Source: Ehretia macrophylla
Lineage: Eukaryota; Streptophyta; Magnoliopsida; Boraginales; Ehretiaceae
Assembly: GCA_037974665.1 (NCBI GenBank)
Contig: CM075765.1
Coordinates: 11,892,001-11,956,000, forward strand
Direction: 5' to 3'
DNA: 64,000 nt
The notes under the pieces are model-generated. The model was given only the letters and a program-made list of their open reading frames with translations. It did not search any database and was not told the DNA's origin. Shown in pieces: positions 25,220 to 36,793 of this stretch (within the stretch, counting starts at the first letter, position 1; the number at the start of each line of letters is the position of its first letter). The position numbers and the translations under genes were made by a program.

Positions 25220-26761
25220 TTAAAGAAATTTCATCCTCGAAATTCTTACTTGCTGTAGGTAAAGATCTAGATACTGTCGCTGCATCTGATCCCTTCTTTC
25301 CCAAGTAGCTTCCTCAATCCTGTGATGTTTCTACAACACTTTGACCATCAGAATTTTCTTCGACCTCAACTCCCGTTCCATCTTATCAAGAATGCGAATC
25401 GACCGCTTATCATAAGTCAGATTCTCCCAAAGTTGTAACGGCTCTGATTCAAGAATATAAGAAGGATGCGGATTATATTTTCTCAAATTAGACACATGAA
25501 AGACATCGTGAACATTAGAGAAATTCTCTGGTAAAGCCAACCAATATGCTAACTTGCCAACCCTTTCAGTAATCTCAAACGGCCCTGCAAACCTCGGACT
25601 CAACTTACCACTTTTACCATAACGAGCAAATCCTTTTCAAGGAGACAATTTCAAGAAAACCCGATCCCTGACTACAAACTCCAAATCCCAACGTCGCTTA
25701 TCAACAAAACTCTTGTATCTGCTCTACGCTGTAAGCATTCTTTGCCTGATCAACTAAACATTCTCAATCTTCTCTAGAAGCTCTGGCATGATAGTCGGAT
25801 CAATAGCCTTCACCTCCTTCACCTCCCCTACTTCATCCCAATACAAAGGTGATCGGCACTTACGGCCGTAAAGAGTTGCAAAAGGTGTCATCCCAATAGT
25901 CGCTTGATAACTGTTGTTATAGGCAAACTCGGCAAGTGGTAGATGTTTTTCCCAGTTCTTCCCGAAATCCAGAACACAAGCCCTGAGCATATTCTCCAGA
26001 ACCTGAATAGTCCTCTCAAACTGACGTCGGTCTGTAGATGATACGTTGTGCTAAAGTTTAAATGAGTACCCAAAGTCTCATGAATTTTCTCCCACAATCG
26101 AGAAGTAAATCGAGGATCTCGATCTGAGACAATACTAGATAGAATCCCGTGAAGTTTAACAATCTGATACACATAAAGATCTGCCAACTTTGCAACCTCA
26201 TCTCCTAACCTCATTAGAATGAAATGAGTTGTCTTTGTCAAACAGTCCACAACAACCTAAACTGCGTCATTACCTCTCGGTGTTCTAGGCAAACTAGAGA
26301 CGATGGCCATCGTAATATGTTCCCACTTCCATTCTGGTATTGCCAATGGTTGAAATAACCCTACAAGTCGTTAATGTTCTGTTTTCACCCGTTGACAAGT
26401 CAAACATCTGGATACAAACTGAGCAACTTCCCTTTTCATGTTATTCCACCAATAATGTTATTTCAAATCCCGGTACATCTTGTTTCCACTGGGATGAATG
26501 GTATACTTAGAAATATGAGCCTCCTCCAGAAAACCTCACCTCAAGCCCAGTTCATCTGGAACACAAATCCTATTTCGAAACTGAAGAATACCATCTTCAT
26601 GTAATTTGAAGTCAGACTGATGAACCGTGATCTGATTCTTGATCTTCTGAAGTTTTGAATCAAGTTGCTGAGCTTCTCTGATTTGAGACAACAATAAAGG
26701 TTAAATACGGAGATGTAAACACATCACCCCAACCTGAGTGAATTATGGTATTCAATAACTA
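25220..26761 (-). pseudogene. Tekay-like integrase with chromodomain-like C-terminus
   Basis: The core is readable as DCLTKTTHF (first Asp) and SIVSDRDPRFTS (second Asp), then FAYNNSYQATIGMTPFATLYGRKCRSPLYWDE. The C-terminal block SPRFAGPFEITERVGKLAYWLALP, VHDVFHVSNLRKY and RILDKMERELRSKKILMVKVL is followed by a TAG and then EEATWERRDQMQRQY. This is the chromodomain-like tail that marks the Tekay/Del branch of chromoviruses and is thought to direct insertion to certain chromatin. The reading ends RISRMKFL with TAA at 25220-25222, just before the LTR. Several frameshifts and stops, including TAG for Trp in KVLW, inactivate it. Confidence 0.88.
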
Positions 26762-27360
26762 AATTCTTCAAGAACCTCCCACTTTTTAATAGCCAAACAA
26801 GAAATACTCACCTTACGGCTAAGAGTGTCTGCTACCACATTTGCCTTCCTATACAGATAATTGATAGAACAATTATAATCTCCGAGAAGTTCCATCTACT
26901 TCCGTTGACGCATATTCAACTCTTTCTATGAAAACAAATACTTCAGACTTTTATGATCGATCAAAATCTTCAACTTACTGCCCCACAGATAATGACGCCA
27001 TTTTTTTAGTGCAAATACAACGGCTACCAACTCAAGATCATGAGTTGGATAATTCACCTCATACGGCTTCAACTTTCTACAAGCATAGGAAATAACCCGG
27101 CCATTCTGCATAAGTATACAACCTAAGCCCTCCTTGTGTGTATCGCTATAGATAACCATATTATCGGTCCCCTCTTATAGAACAAGTACTGGAGCGGTAG
27201 TCAACCTCTTTTTCAACTCCTGAAACCTACTCTCACATTTCTCATCCCAAATAAAGCTGGTTTGTTTCTAAGTTAATTTAGAAAGTGGCCCTGCAATCTT
27301 AGAAAAGTCCTTCACAAACCTACGATAATAACCCGCCAAGCCAAGGAAACTACGAACCTC
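26762..27360 (-). pseudogene. Tekay-like RNase H domain
   Basis: [43 protein letters not shown] (26926-27159, given here in short pieces) is the Ty3 RNase H signature: [17 protein letters not shown] and YPTHDLE. It is followed by the DHKSLKYLF block and, after stops, NVVADTLSRK. RNase H degrades the RNA strand of the RNA-DNA hybrid during reverse transcription. At least two in-frame stops interrupt it. Confidence 0.85.
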
Positions 27361-28310
27361 CGAAACATTCTCCGGCCGTTTTCAAGACATCACCACTTCA
27401 ATCTTAGTGGGATCTACAGAAATACCACTCTATGTAATCGCATGGCCAAGAAATGATATTCGTTGCAGCCATAATTCACATTTGCTGAACTTTGTAAACA
27501 ATTGATGCTCTTGCAGCTTCTGTAAGTCAAGCCGTAGATGGTGCTCGTGCACCGATTCAGACTTAGAATAAACCAAAATATTATCAATAAAAATTACCAC
27601 AAACTGGTCCAAGTAAAGCTGAAAGACCCAATACATAACATCCATGAATGTTGTCGGTGCATTAGTCAATCCAAAGGGCATAACTATAAATTCATAATGC
27701 CCGTACCGAGTCCTGAAAGTAGACTTTAGAACATCTTTTGTACAAATCCGAAGCTGATAATAGCACTGCCTCAAGTCAAACTTAGAGTACACTTTTGCTC
27801 CCTGAAGTTGATCAAACAACTCGTCAATCAGTGATAAAGGATACTTGTTCTTGATGGTTACCTGATTCAAACCACGATAATCAATACATAATCTCAAGGT
27901 ACTATCCTTCTTCTTCATAAATAATACAAGTACTCCCCATGGTGAAGAACTCTGCTGAATGAAACCCTTCTCTAATAACTCCTACAACTAAGTTTTCAAC
28001 TCCTTAAGCTCATCAGTGCCATCTGGTACACTAATTTAGAAATAGGTTGAGTACCGGGAATCAGATTAATCACAAACTCAACATCTTTATCTGGAGGCAA
28101 TCCTGGCAACTCCTCGGGAAATACATTGGAATATTCCAAAATAATAGGAACTTCATCCAGCTTTAGCTTATCGGATGGCTTATTGATCAAATAAGCTAGA
28201 TAACCCGAACACCCCTTACTCACCAGCTTAATAGCTTTAGTTGATGAGATAACAAAACTCGTCTTAGTATCCTGGTTCCCTGCTACCTCAACCACTGGCT
28301 GATCTGGCAA
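27361..28310 (-). pseudogene. Tekay-like reverse transcriptase and linker, active site altered
   Basis: The protease-RT linker reads FPEELPGLPPDKDVEF (28310-27996), and the RT core from 27918 reads [31 protein letters not shown] and [12 protein letters not shown]. The catalytic box is F-I-D-N at 27580-27591 where this group has F-I-D-D, so the second metal-binding aspartate is lost by one transition. The fingers-to-thumb region continues to ISFLGHAIT followed by a stop, and [17 protein letters not shown] follows. The enzyme would make cDNA from element RNA; this copy cannot. Confidence 0.9.
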
Positions 28311-28794
28311 ACAAATCTATACAACATTTGTTCTATAGTTTAACTGGGCATCGTACTTAGAAAGCCAGTCCACACCCAAGATAACATCATAACCTCGGAT
28401 AGGAAATAAGATAAAGTCCGAAGAAAAATCCTAACCCTTAACATGTATTTTACAGTCTTTACATACTAAGCCAGTCACATACTTATCAGTTAAAGAAGTA
28501 CTAATCTCAACCACATAAGGCAATCTTTCAGGTTGCATGTTAACACGTTGCACACAAGTAGGCATAATGAAAGAATGTGTAGTACCAGAATCAATCAATA
28601 CTTTAACAAGTTAACTGAGTATAAGGAAGTTACCTTCTAAAACTGTCGCTGCCTCAGGTACTTCCTCCAAATCCACTGCGTAGGCCCGAGCCTGAACCCT
28701 CTGCTGCTGAGGTGCACCATCGATAAGTCGACCCTGATAACCCTGGGTCACTGTCCGATCCTCAGACCTCTGAAATCTAAGGCAATCCTTCACC
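28311..28794 (-). pseudogene. Tekay-like aspartic protease
   Basis: VLIDSGTTHSFI places the catalytic D-S-G-T at about 28583-28594. It is followed by GYDVILGVDWLSKYDAQL, which closes the Ty3 protease. A stop precedes VKVLIDSG. The segment before it (MKDCLRFQRSED...) is the end of the gag zinc knuckle. The protease would cut the Gag-Pol precursor. Confidence 0.85.
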
Positions 28795-29933
28795 CTGTGC
28801 TAATTGCTGCCGCAACCCAAACAAGTTCTTGCTTTCACCCACGGCTTCCAAATGGCCTTGACGTTTGCAGTAAGTACACTGTGGTGACGAAGTACTAACA
28901 CTGCCCCTCGAAGACCCATAAGCTGAAAAAGTAGTTGTACCAGCCTGTTGCTGGGGTCTCGCAACACTAGGCCTATATTGACCCTGAGACTAGGCCGACC
29001 TATACTATGATTGAGCCTGGAATGATCCCTGCTGAAACTGGGGCCTATAGAAACCCTGCTGACCTTGCAATCTGAAAGAGCTTTGCTATACTGGCGGCCT
29101 ATACACAACCTGCTGCATTGGAGGCCTACACATACCCTGCTGACCCTGCGGCTAAAATGGCCTCTTACTAGACTGATTAGGACCAATCTGTTCCCCTTTC
29201 CTCTTTTTCAACCTAGATGCTGCCTCAAAAGCCTAAGAAAATACATCATACTGATTCAGGGCCATTGCATCCTGAATCTCTGGCCTCAAAGCCAACATAA
29301 ACCTCCAAGTCTTACGCTCCTCATCTGCTACAAATTCTGGTGCATACCGGGACAGCCTGGTAAAAGTGGCCTTATACTAGGCCACTGTAGCATCACCCTG
29401 AACTAAAGACAGGAACTCCGCCTCTCTTAGTTCCCGCGCAATCCTCGGAACGTACTTGGCCTGAAACTCTCTAAGAAAAGTATCCTAAACATAAGGAGTA
29501 CCTTGTGCCTCCCAACTGCTTTCACTGTACGCCACCACTCTTCGGCCTCATCATTAAACAAATAAACTGCAAAAGTGACTTTCTTCTTGTCAGTGTAATC
29601 CAAAGGATAAAAAATCTTCTCAATCTTCTTGATCCATGCCTCCGCCTTTCTATCATCTCACTCACCCTGGAATCTCGGTGGATAGTAACCCAAGAATTCT
29701 TTCAACGTATTTTACCTGTGGTAACCACCCTATGCATTCATTATCTATGCCTGCAGAGCCTGTGCCTGGGCAGCCTGCCTTGCTAATAACTGTGCCTGTC
29801 TTGCCATGATTCCCATCATTCTATCCATAGCTGCAGCAATATGGTCATCACCCCGATCTCGGCCTGGTGTTACATTACCCGGTGCCTCATTATCTGCCTT
29901 CGGCCTATCTCTTGTTCTCGGTCGACCCGCCAT
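28795..29933 (-). pseudogene. Tekay-like gag (capsid and zinc knuckles)
   Basis: The start codon is the ATG complemented at 29931-29933 (MAGRPRTRDRP). The capsid segment contains WIKKIEKIF, VTFAVYLF and AEEWW. A glutamine-rich tail (QQGFYRP, QQGSFQAQS) leads to CTYCKRQGH and CLGCGSN-stop-HRVKDC, two zinc knuckles. In-frame TAGs fall at 28990-28992, 29005-29007, 29152-29154, 29233-29235 and 29377-29379 (plus-strand CTA), in settings where CAG (Gln) is expected. Gag would form the virus-like particle. Confidence 0.85.
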
Positions 29934-30226
29934 TATACTAATAAAGAGTTAGCACGGGTTATAGCACATAGACAGGCTATAGACAATTATTATCACATAA
30001 GTAACAAACTCACATAAAGCACATAAATCACTTAAGTATAAATTACATAAACAAATTGATCACATAATTACATAGTCACTAAATCATGTAATCACTTAAT
30101 CACTTAATCATATTAACACACATTTCACTTTTCTTTGACTTCATACATACTTTCATGCTAAGACCATTACCCACATTCCGAGAATACCCTGGCTTACAAC
30201 TAAACATAAGCTCTTATACCACTTAA
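29934..30226 (-). promoter_or_regulatory. Tekay-like untranslated leader with primer-binding site
   Basis: GCTCTTATACCA at 30210-30221 is the complement of a TGGTATCAGAGC initiator-Met-tRNA primer-binding site with one mismatch, five bases inside the 5' LTR. The rest, up to the gag start at 29933, is AT-rich and non-coding. Confidence 0.8.
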
Positions 30227-32645
30227 TGTAATGCCCCAACTCGACCCCACCTACGATCAGTCAGGACGCAAAGGAATTTTGATAGCATAACGACAGTAAC
30301 ACGGACATCAGGGCTTTAATCCAACCCTTTAGAACATCATACAACCAACTCCACAAATCACCAATCAACTCTACAATCAAGTTAGCAACATATAACGCAA
30401 CAAAAATATACTTTAAACATTCTTTCACCATTCCATCCTTAAGTTACACGCCTCCGTTCCAACATCATACATCACTAAGTAAAGTCATATACATACATAA
30501 CATATCATACTAGCTTAGCAACTTATTTGAATAGAAAAGTAAGACAACTAAACTAGCATAACACTTTTACTATCTTTTGATCAGTTTATACAATACAACC
30601 TTTAAAACTTGAAACTCTACAACATAAGTCATACTGCAAAATAGTATAAAACATTCTAGCTAAGCATCAGGATATGACTCTGGCACATAAGAATCCTCAA
30701 CAAAAGTCACATTCTCAACCTCCTGAGACACATACCCGTAGTCCTATTCAGTAACACATGTATGCATATAACGAATGTGAGTGAGTTTATATAAAACAAG
30801 CCCTATGAGGATTCGATAGATCTTTTAAAATTATTTACTATACTCCTTGGAAATCATCCTTTGAGCAGTAAACACATAACAGACATCAATAACAATATAA
30901 GCACAACAATAATAATAACCAATCAATAAGGACACTCTAATTGGTGTAGCTCCAAACATCATCACGATCTCAACCATCTTTTTATAACTCCCAATTACTC
31001 ACACACTCGAGGTACTTTACTAGCCCCTCCTTCCATGGCACCTTCGCCCATGCGAGCTGGGAGTAAATTATGGTAGTCATGCCATTATCAACCCGACAGC
31101 CCAACACTGCCCGAGAGGTGGCACACACATACCAAGACTCATGACAATAATAATAATCATTCATATCGCAGGATGACAACAAAATAGGTTGCCTATCTCC
31201 CGGCTTCATCAATAATCAATCACTTAACATCATTTCAACAACATAATATTAATTAATCAGTTAACAACTCAACAACTAAGTTAGATGACAGAGTAGGCCA
31301 TCCAACTTAACATGCATTAAACCACTCAACCAAACCCAAATCTAACCAACAACAACCCATGATTCAACCACTCAAACAACTAAAGACATTATTTCAACAT
31401 TTAAAGAAAGACTACTCAAACTTCCAAAAGTCATAACTTACAATCTATTAATCCAATAACCTCCAAAATAGTTTCTATCACTCACCCACTCAAGCAACTA
31501 CATTAGCCCCTCGGAAACCAACCACAATCCATCTAAAACAAGCCCAACAACCCTAAAACCTCAATGCACCATGGCTGAAATTTCTGAACTTTCACCACGA
31601 TATCACAATCAAAATTTTGGCATTACAACATTACTACCACGTATTTAACAAACTTTTAGAAGCTAACAGTAATAAATTCCAACCACCATAACTCCATGAA
31701 ATCAACAACAAGCCAATAATTCAATTTTAATACCCGAAAAATAAAAATACATGCTACCACAGTTCAAAATAGCTATAAACTCATATAAATGATCCTTTGC
31801 ATCTACTGAGCAATATTCTAACATCAATTCTACATTTCAACAACAAAAAATTCAATTATATGAATTGACATAAAAATAGCATTTTGAGATCTAGAATTTT
31901 TCTCTCACCTTTGATGTTATATGATACAAGAAAGATGTGCAATGGGTGCCCAACAAGTGAAATCAAAATTTGGTTCAAGATTATTGGCTTTGTATTGCAA
32001 ATTCTATGAGAAAAATTGATAAAAAATAAAGCAAAAATGGATCCTAGGTGTTCGGCCATGTGTGTGAGATTTGGAGGTGTTTGAGCTTTGTTTTATGAGC
32101 TATTTTTGTTATATTAAACATATATAAGGCAAGTCAACAAAATTAAAAGCAAGTCAAAGGTGAAACAATTTAGTATTTTTAGTCTTTTAATTCTATTTCT
32201 TGACTACTTTTGCTCACAACATGCAATTAACTCCTAGACTATTTTAAGTAGCATATTTTTAGTTGACAACAAGTTTTACATACAAATACTTTCACCCGAC
32301 TCGGTTAAAAACTCAATTTCCACAAAAGAATGTGTAAAAACCTTTAAAATTTCTAATCCGATTTGAAATCCATTTTCATCAGACATGGGTCTATTAATGT
32401 TCGAGGACTAGGTTTTAAAATGCTTAAAACACTCCTGTAAAAATTTTAGGTGACGTGCGGCCAAAATACTATTCACAAAAACTGTCGATAAAATTTATGA
32501 TGCTGATTTTGATAAAAATTTCATGGATGCACACATAGCATGTATTAGGAATATAAATTATAGAATTAGCGCATTCCAACTCATATAACACATAAACAGG
32601 TCAAATCACGCAAATCTAGACAAATACAAAATTTGGGGTCTCACA
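30227..32645 (-). repeat. Tekay-like 5' LTR (uninterrupted)
   Basis: It starts TGTAATGCCCCAACTCGACC and ends GGGGTCTCACA. It is 2419 bp and aligns throughout with the 3' LTR, mostly with transition differences. It preserves the empty site of the 21310-23828 insertion. Confidence 0.9.
30758..31908 (-). other. Predicted LTR leader intron in the Tekay-like 5' LTR
   Basis: The donor CATCAAAG/GTGAGAG starts at 31908. The acceptor position at 30758 reads CAT instead of CAG, a change private to this copy. Length is 1151 bp. A clear TATA box CCTTATATA is at 32120-32128, about 212 bp before the donor. Confidence 0.45.
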
Positions 32646-34832
32646 CCTTATACCTCCAAAATAGCCACCACAAGCTTCAGAGTGGTAGAATTGAAGTATA
32701 CTATCAAAGTCTTCCTCAAATATGCATCTCCTTATGACCTGATCGACACAAATTTTAAAGAAATATGGATCTTCCCAGATAAAGTACTTCACATGTGGCA
32801 CAAAATGCTCTTTTGCTCTCTTTCCCCAATAGTGAGGTAACTCTCGGGCTACCAAGTAATTAACAAAGTGGGCATACCAAGGTGTCCAGTGTGAGACAAC
32901 AAAGAGTTGTTCATCAGGAAATGTATCATTAAAATGAAGAGAGTTAATGGGGGAATCACGAACAAGACATGATAAGTGGTTCGCAACAGAATTCTCACTC
33001 CTCCTTTTGTTTCTGATGTCTAAGTAACAATAACCAACAGATTAAACGGGGCTTAGCATCCTATTAGTAAATAAGTAACGCAAGGCAGCATGATCCATGT
33101 ATACTATCACTTTAGACCATAGGATGTATACCCTGAACTTATCAAGGGAGAAGACTACAATTAGCAATTCTTTTTCAGTGGTTGTATAATTCCTTTGAGC
33201 TTTATCTATGGCCTTACTAGTGTAGTAAATCACATGAGGCAACCTATCCATATGTTGTCCCAAAATAGCCCCCCCTACGTAATCTAAAGTATCACACATA
33301 ATCTCAAAGGGGAGACTGTAATCGGGAGGTTGGATGATAGGCATGGAGGAAAGTAAGGACTTCAAGTTCTCAAAAGCCTAAGTATACTTGTCATCAAAAT
33401 GAAATGTAGTATCATGTACTATGAGACTTGAGAGAGGTTGAGCAATGTGGCTAAAGTCTTTGATGAAACACCGATAGAAATCGGTATAGCCAAGGAAAGA
33501 ACTAATATCCCACCCTGTTTTGGGTGTAAGAAGCTTCTTTATCAATTCAACCTTAGCTGGGTCAACATGGATACTCTCCCGAGATACCACGTGACCAAGT
33601 ACTATCAACTGCTTAACCATAAAATGACTTTTCTCCCAACTAAGAACCAAATTCATCCTAATACAATGCTCTAGGACTAGGGAAAGATATGTGAGGCACT
33701 CATCAAAAGTAGCTCCAAAAACTGAGAAATCATCCATAAATAATTCTAGAAATTTCTCAATCTTGTTAGAAAAAATAGCCATCATACACCTTTGAAAGAT
33801 CGTAGGTGCATTGCATAAACCAAAAGGCATGTGTCGATAAACGAATGTCCTATAAGGACAAGTGAAAGTGGTCTTTTCTTGGTCCTTAGGGAAGATTGAG
33901 ATTTGATTATACCCGGAATGCCCACCTAAAAAGCAATAGTAGCCCTGCCTGGCTTACTCTATCTAGTAACTGATCCAGAAAGGATAAAGGGAAGTGGTCT
34001 TTCCTAGTCTTGACGTTGAGCTTTCTATAATCAATACAGACACGCCAACCAGTGGTGGTGCGTGTGTGAATGAGCTCACCTTTATCATTAGGGACCATCG
34101 TGATCTCAAACTTTTTAGGCATAACTTAAATTGGACTAACCCATGAGTTGTCCGAGATCGGGTAAATAATATCTATGTCAAGAAGTTTAATGATTTCTTT
34201 GTGGACAGCCTAGCTCATGTTTGGGTTTAGTCTCCTTTGTATTTCTCAAGAAGAAGCAACACCATCCTCAATATGAATTCGATGTATGTAAACAACCGGA
34301 TTTATTCCCCTCAAATTATCTATGGTCCATCCTGTGGCTGTTTTATGCTCGCGTAGAACTTCCATTAAGATTCTCAGGCAATGGTTTGAGCTCCAAAGCA
34401 AGTGGAGACTCAATTGTAGGGCAATCAAATTCATCAGAGAGAGAAATCGTGACCTGATCGCTTTCACCAAGATCGATCATGAGAGAAGTGGAGAAGACAG
34501 ATTCAGAAGAAATGTTGCAGTGATATAAGAGTTTTTCTAGTTCTCTAATTTCTTCCTCAGGAGTCAGGAGTGTTTGGGCATGTTCCTCTATACATGTATC
34601 AATAATATCTACATGAAAATATTCCTTCTCCTCATCTTGGTTCACCCTATTAGCCACATATTCTACCTTTAACTTAGTGCGCATATTCCTAAATATAAGC
34701 TCTATCATGCCCGTCCTATAGTAGATGACAACATAACTTGTTGCTAAGAATGGTCTGCCTAATAGGACGGGAGTGACATTTCTATTATCAGGTCCTAAGT
34801 CCATATCTAGCACAATAAAATCAACAGGGAAA
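32646..34832 (-). pseudogene. Athila-type element A pol: protease end, reverse transcriptase, RNase H, integrase N-terminus
   Basis: Reading right to left, FPVDFIVLDMDLG and TPVLLGRPFLAT (protease end) are followed by an acidic spacer and by GWRVCIDYRKLN and KDHFPLSFLDQLLDR (RT fingers). Then come MPFGLCNAPTIFQRCMM and FMDDFS (intact catalytic FMDD), SFLGYTDFYRCFIKDFS, the RNase H wording LPHVIYYTSKAID and YTTTEKELL, and VYMDHAALRYL. The segment WEDPYFFKICVDQVIRRC leads to FYHSEACGGYFGG, where the second zinc-finger His is Tyr. Here the Tekay-like element interrupts it; the protein resumes as RTAAKVL at 20263. Frameshifts and stops are spread throughout. Confidence 0.85.
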
Positions 34833-35428
34833 TGATCTAGAGGTCGGATATATAATGAGGCAATTAATCTAGGCTCGGGTTCAGGATTCTTTGATTCGAT
34901 GCTCAGATTCAACTACAAGCTTAACCTAGATAATTTCCTAAGTCTAATTAAGTCTTGGTCACTATTTTATTTATATGTGTCGTTCTATCCTCGAGTCCTT
35001 TATCTAAGCGAAATGTAGATCTGTACTTGTAATCTAAAGTGACCGAACGAATTAACTAAACAAAGCAATTAACAAATTCACAACTAAAAATTATGGTACA
35101 ACCTATAACTTCATGAAAACTATAGTACAACCGATAGGTTCACTATTAAAGCTCAGATATATGGCATGAATGTAAAGCAATCATAACATTAATTACAAGT
35201 ATAATGAATATGAAAAAAAGTAATGTATTGAATGAAAAAAGCCATATATTGCATTGAAATCAAATTATCCGAATCCGAGACCATAAATTAAAAGACCGTC
35301 ATTACAATATCCTCCTCTAGATAATAGATCTACTCAAACATTAAAAATGAATACGAGTTACATAAATAAAAGAGAGTAAAGAAATATTCTTCTATTAGAT
35401 GAACTCGTATTTCTAAGGTTTCAGTTTG
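34833..35428 (-). repeat. Athila-type element A, clipped 5' LTR
   Basis: This segment aligns with 12061-12655 of the 3' LTR (GATCTAGAGGTCGGATAT, then CTAATCTAGGCTCG). On its left it joins the protease directly, so gag, the primer-binding site and about 245 bp of LTR are missing. On its right it stops at the GTTTG duplication of the next solo LTR, and the sequence beyond 36793 does not continue the LTR. Confidence 0.8.
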
Positions 35429-36788
35429 TGTAACGACTCGTAAATTATGGGAAAACTAAGGCAAATTTGTTGGGTTTGTTTTCCTTTTTAATATTTAAGT
35501 AGCTAAATTTTTGGAGAAAATAAAGATATTATTAAACTACCTTATCAACCACTATCTTATCTTAGAATCATATTAGATTGAATCATGGGAATGATTTTGG
35601 GGATTTAAAACAGAATTGGAAAAGTGCTAGTGGTAGATTGCAACTAAACCAATTTTTAAGGAGATTAATTGGTTGTGATGGAGCAAAGAAAAAAAAATCT
35701 CTTATAATAGTGGTGTAATTGACCACTTGAAAACATAGGCTTAGCAATTATGGACAATAGCCTTGTCACGAAGCTATTAGCAATATATCAAATCAATATA
35801 GCTATAAGATCAGTTCAACCTTAGTGACGAAATTCAGAATTCCTTTTGGTAAGAATTTAGGTAATTTTGTCATTAGTTTTAAGTAATATTCCTCATATTT
35901 GTGGATATTAGAATTCATGAAATTTTAATGAAAGAAGTATCGTGGTTTTAATTTTTGAACTAGGCTTAAGGACTACTTATTCAAGGCTTTACAAAAACTC
36001 ATAGGTTTATTGATTTTTCTCATGTGGAATTGAGGTAAGTAGAACTTACCATTTCTTTTGTCTACCCCATTTGCTCATCTGCAATAATCACTCAAGTTAT
36101 TGTTACTTCACTCTTTGTTTATGATTCTTCTTAATTTATCATATCGATTCTTTTGAAATAAAGTTACTAGTCAATGATTCAAGCCCTACAAACTATAGAA
36201 GTTGTGCATCGAATCCTAAACGGATGGGAGTTAATAAGCCATCATCTGTTATTGACTGTGTATTAAATTGTGAATTATTTGTGCGCTGCTAAGAAGCCAT
36301 AACTTTGTATATGTTTTGTTGGTGCTTGAAAATATTATTCTTGACCTGTTATTGTTGTGATTGAGTTTATTGACCTCTATTGTTTATTGTTCTTGAGCCT
36401 CACCATTTCTTGGGGTAGATTTTACTTATTGAGTATTGTTTTTCTCAACCCTTTCCCTTTATTACTTTTGCAGATGACAAATTTAGTTCGGGGTTGCTAA
36501 GCTAGAAGTTTCATGAAAAGATGCAAGAGATCAAAATAAATTTATTTAAGATCTTTTGTCTGTTTTTTTTTTTTATTTTTTTTTATGTAATTAAAGGACT
36601 AGTATTTTTAGGTATTTAATTAAAGTATTAGTTTTTTTCTCTGAATTATTTATTGATATTCATATTAATGGACTTATAGCATATTTTATTGAGGATTTAG
36701 AGTCTTGTAGGCTTAGGATGACTTGTCTTTCTAAGTTCGCGTCGGCCTCGTCCCTGAATTTGCCCTAACAGAATTTGAGGGCGTGACA
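35429..36788 (+). mobile_element. Solo LTR, 1.36 kb, short-intron type
   Basis: It starts TGTAACGACTCG and ends GAGGGCGTGACA, flanked by perfect GTTTG duplications (35424-35428 and 36789-36793). No internal region or second copy is present. Its ends belong to the same terminal class as the other LTRs here, but the body is a distinct family. Strand is inferred from the donor-acceptor order. Confidence 0.85.
36035..36473 (+). other. Predicted LTR leader intron, 439 bp (35429-36788 LTR)
   Basis: The donor TTGAG/GTAAGT and acceptor TTACTTTTGCAG/ATG fit the plant consensus closely, with a pyrimidine-rich stretch before the acceptor. A GCTATAAG TATA-like box is at 35810-35817, about 220 bp upstream. 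Only a weak TTGAG/CTCAA inverted pair lies where the other LTRs have hairpin 1. Confidence 0.6.
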
Positions 36789-36793
36789 GTTTG

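Larger units (their letters stand above)
20264..32645 (-). mobile_element. Complete Tekay/Del-like Ty3 chromovirus (defective), about 12.4 kb with nested insert
   Basis: Two LTRs (20264-25209 and 30227-32645, each about 2.42 kb after subtracting the nested insert) enclose gag, protease, reverse transcriptase, RNase H, integrase and a chromodomain-like tail in Ty3 order on the minus strand. The primer-binding site is at 30210-30221 and the polypurine tract at 25210-25222. It sits exactly inside the integrase zinc finger of Athila-type element A. The flanks CCTCT (20259-20263) and CCTTA (32646-32650) are a weak 3-of-5 duplication. All proteins are broken by stops. Confidence 0.88.

Noticed and set aside
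34246..34528. Plus-strand ORFs at 34221-34528
   Set aside because: They are antisense shadows of the Athila-type pol region and show no domain pattern.
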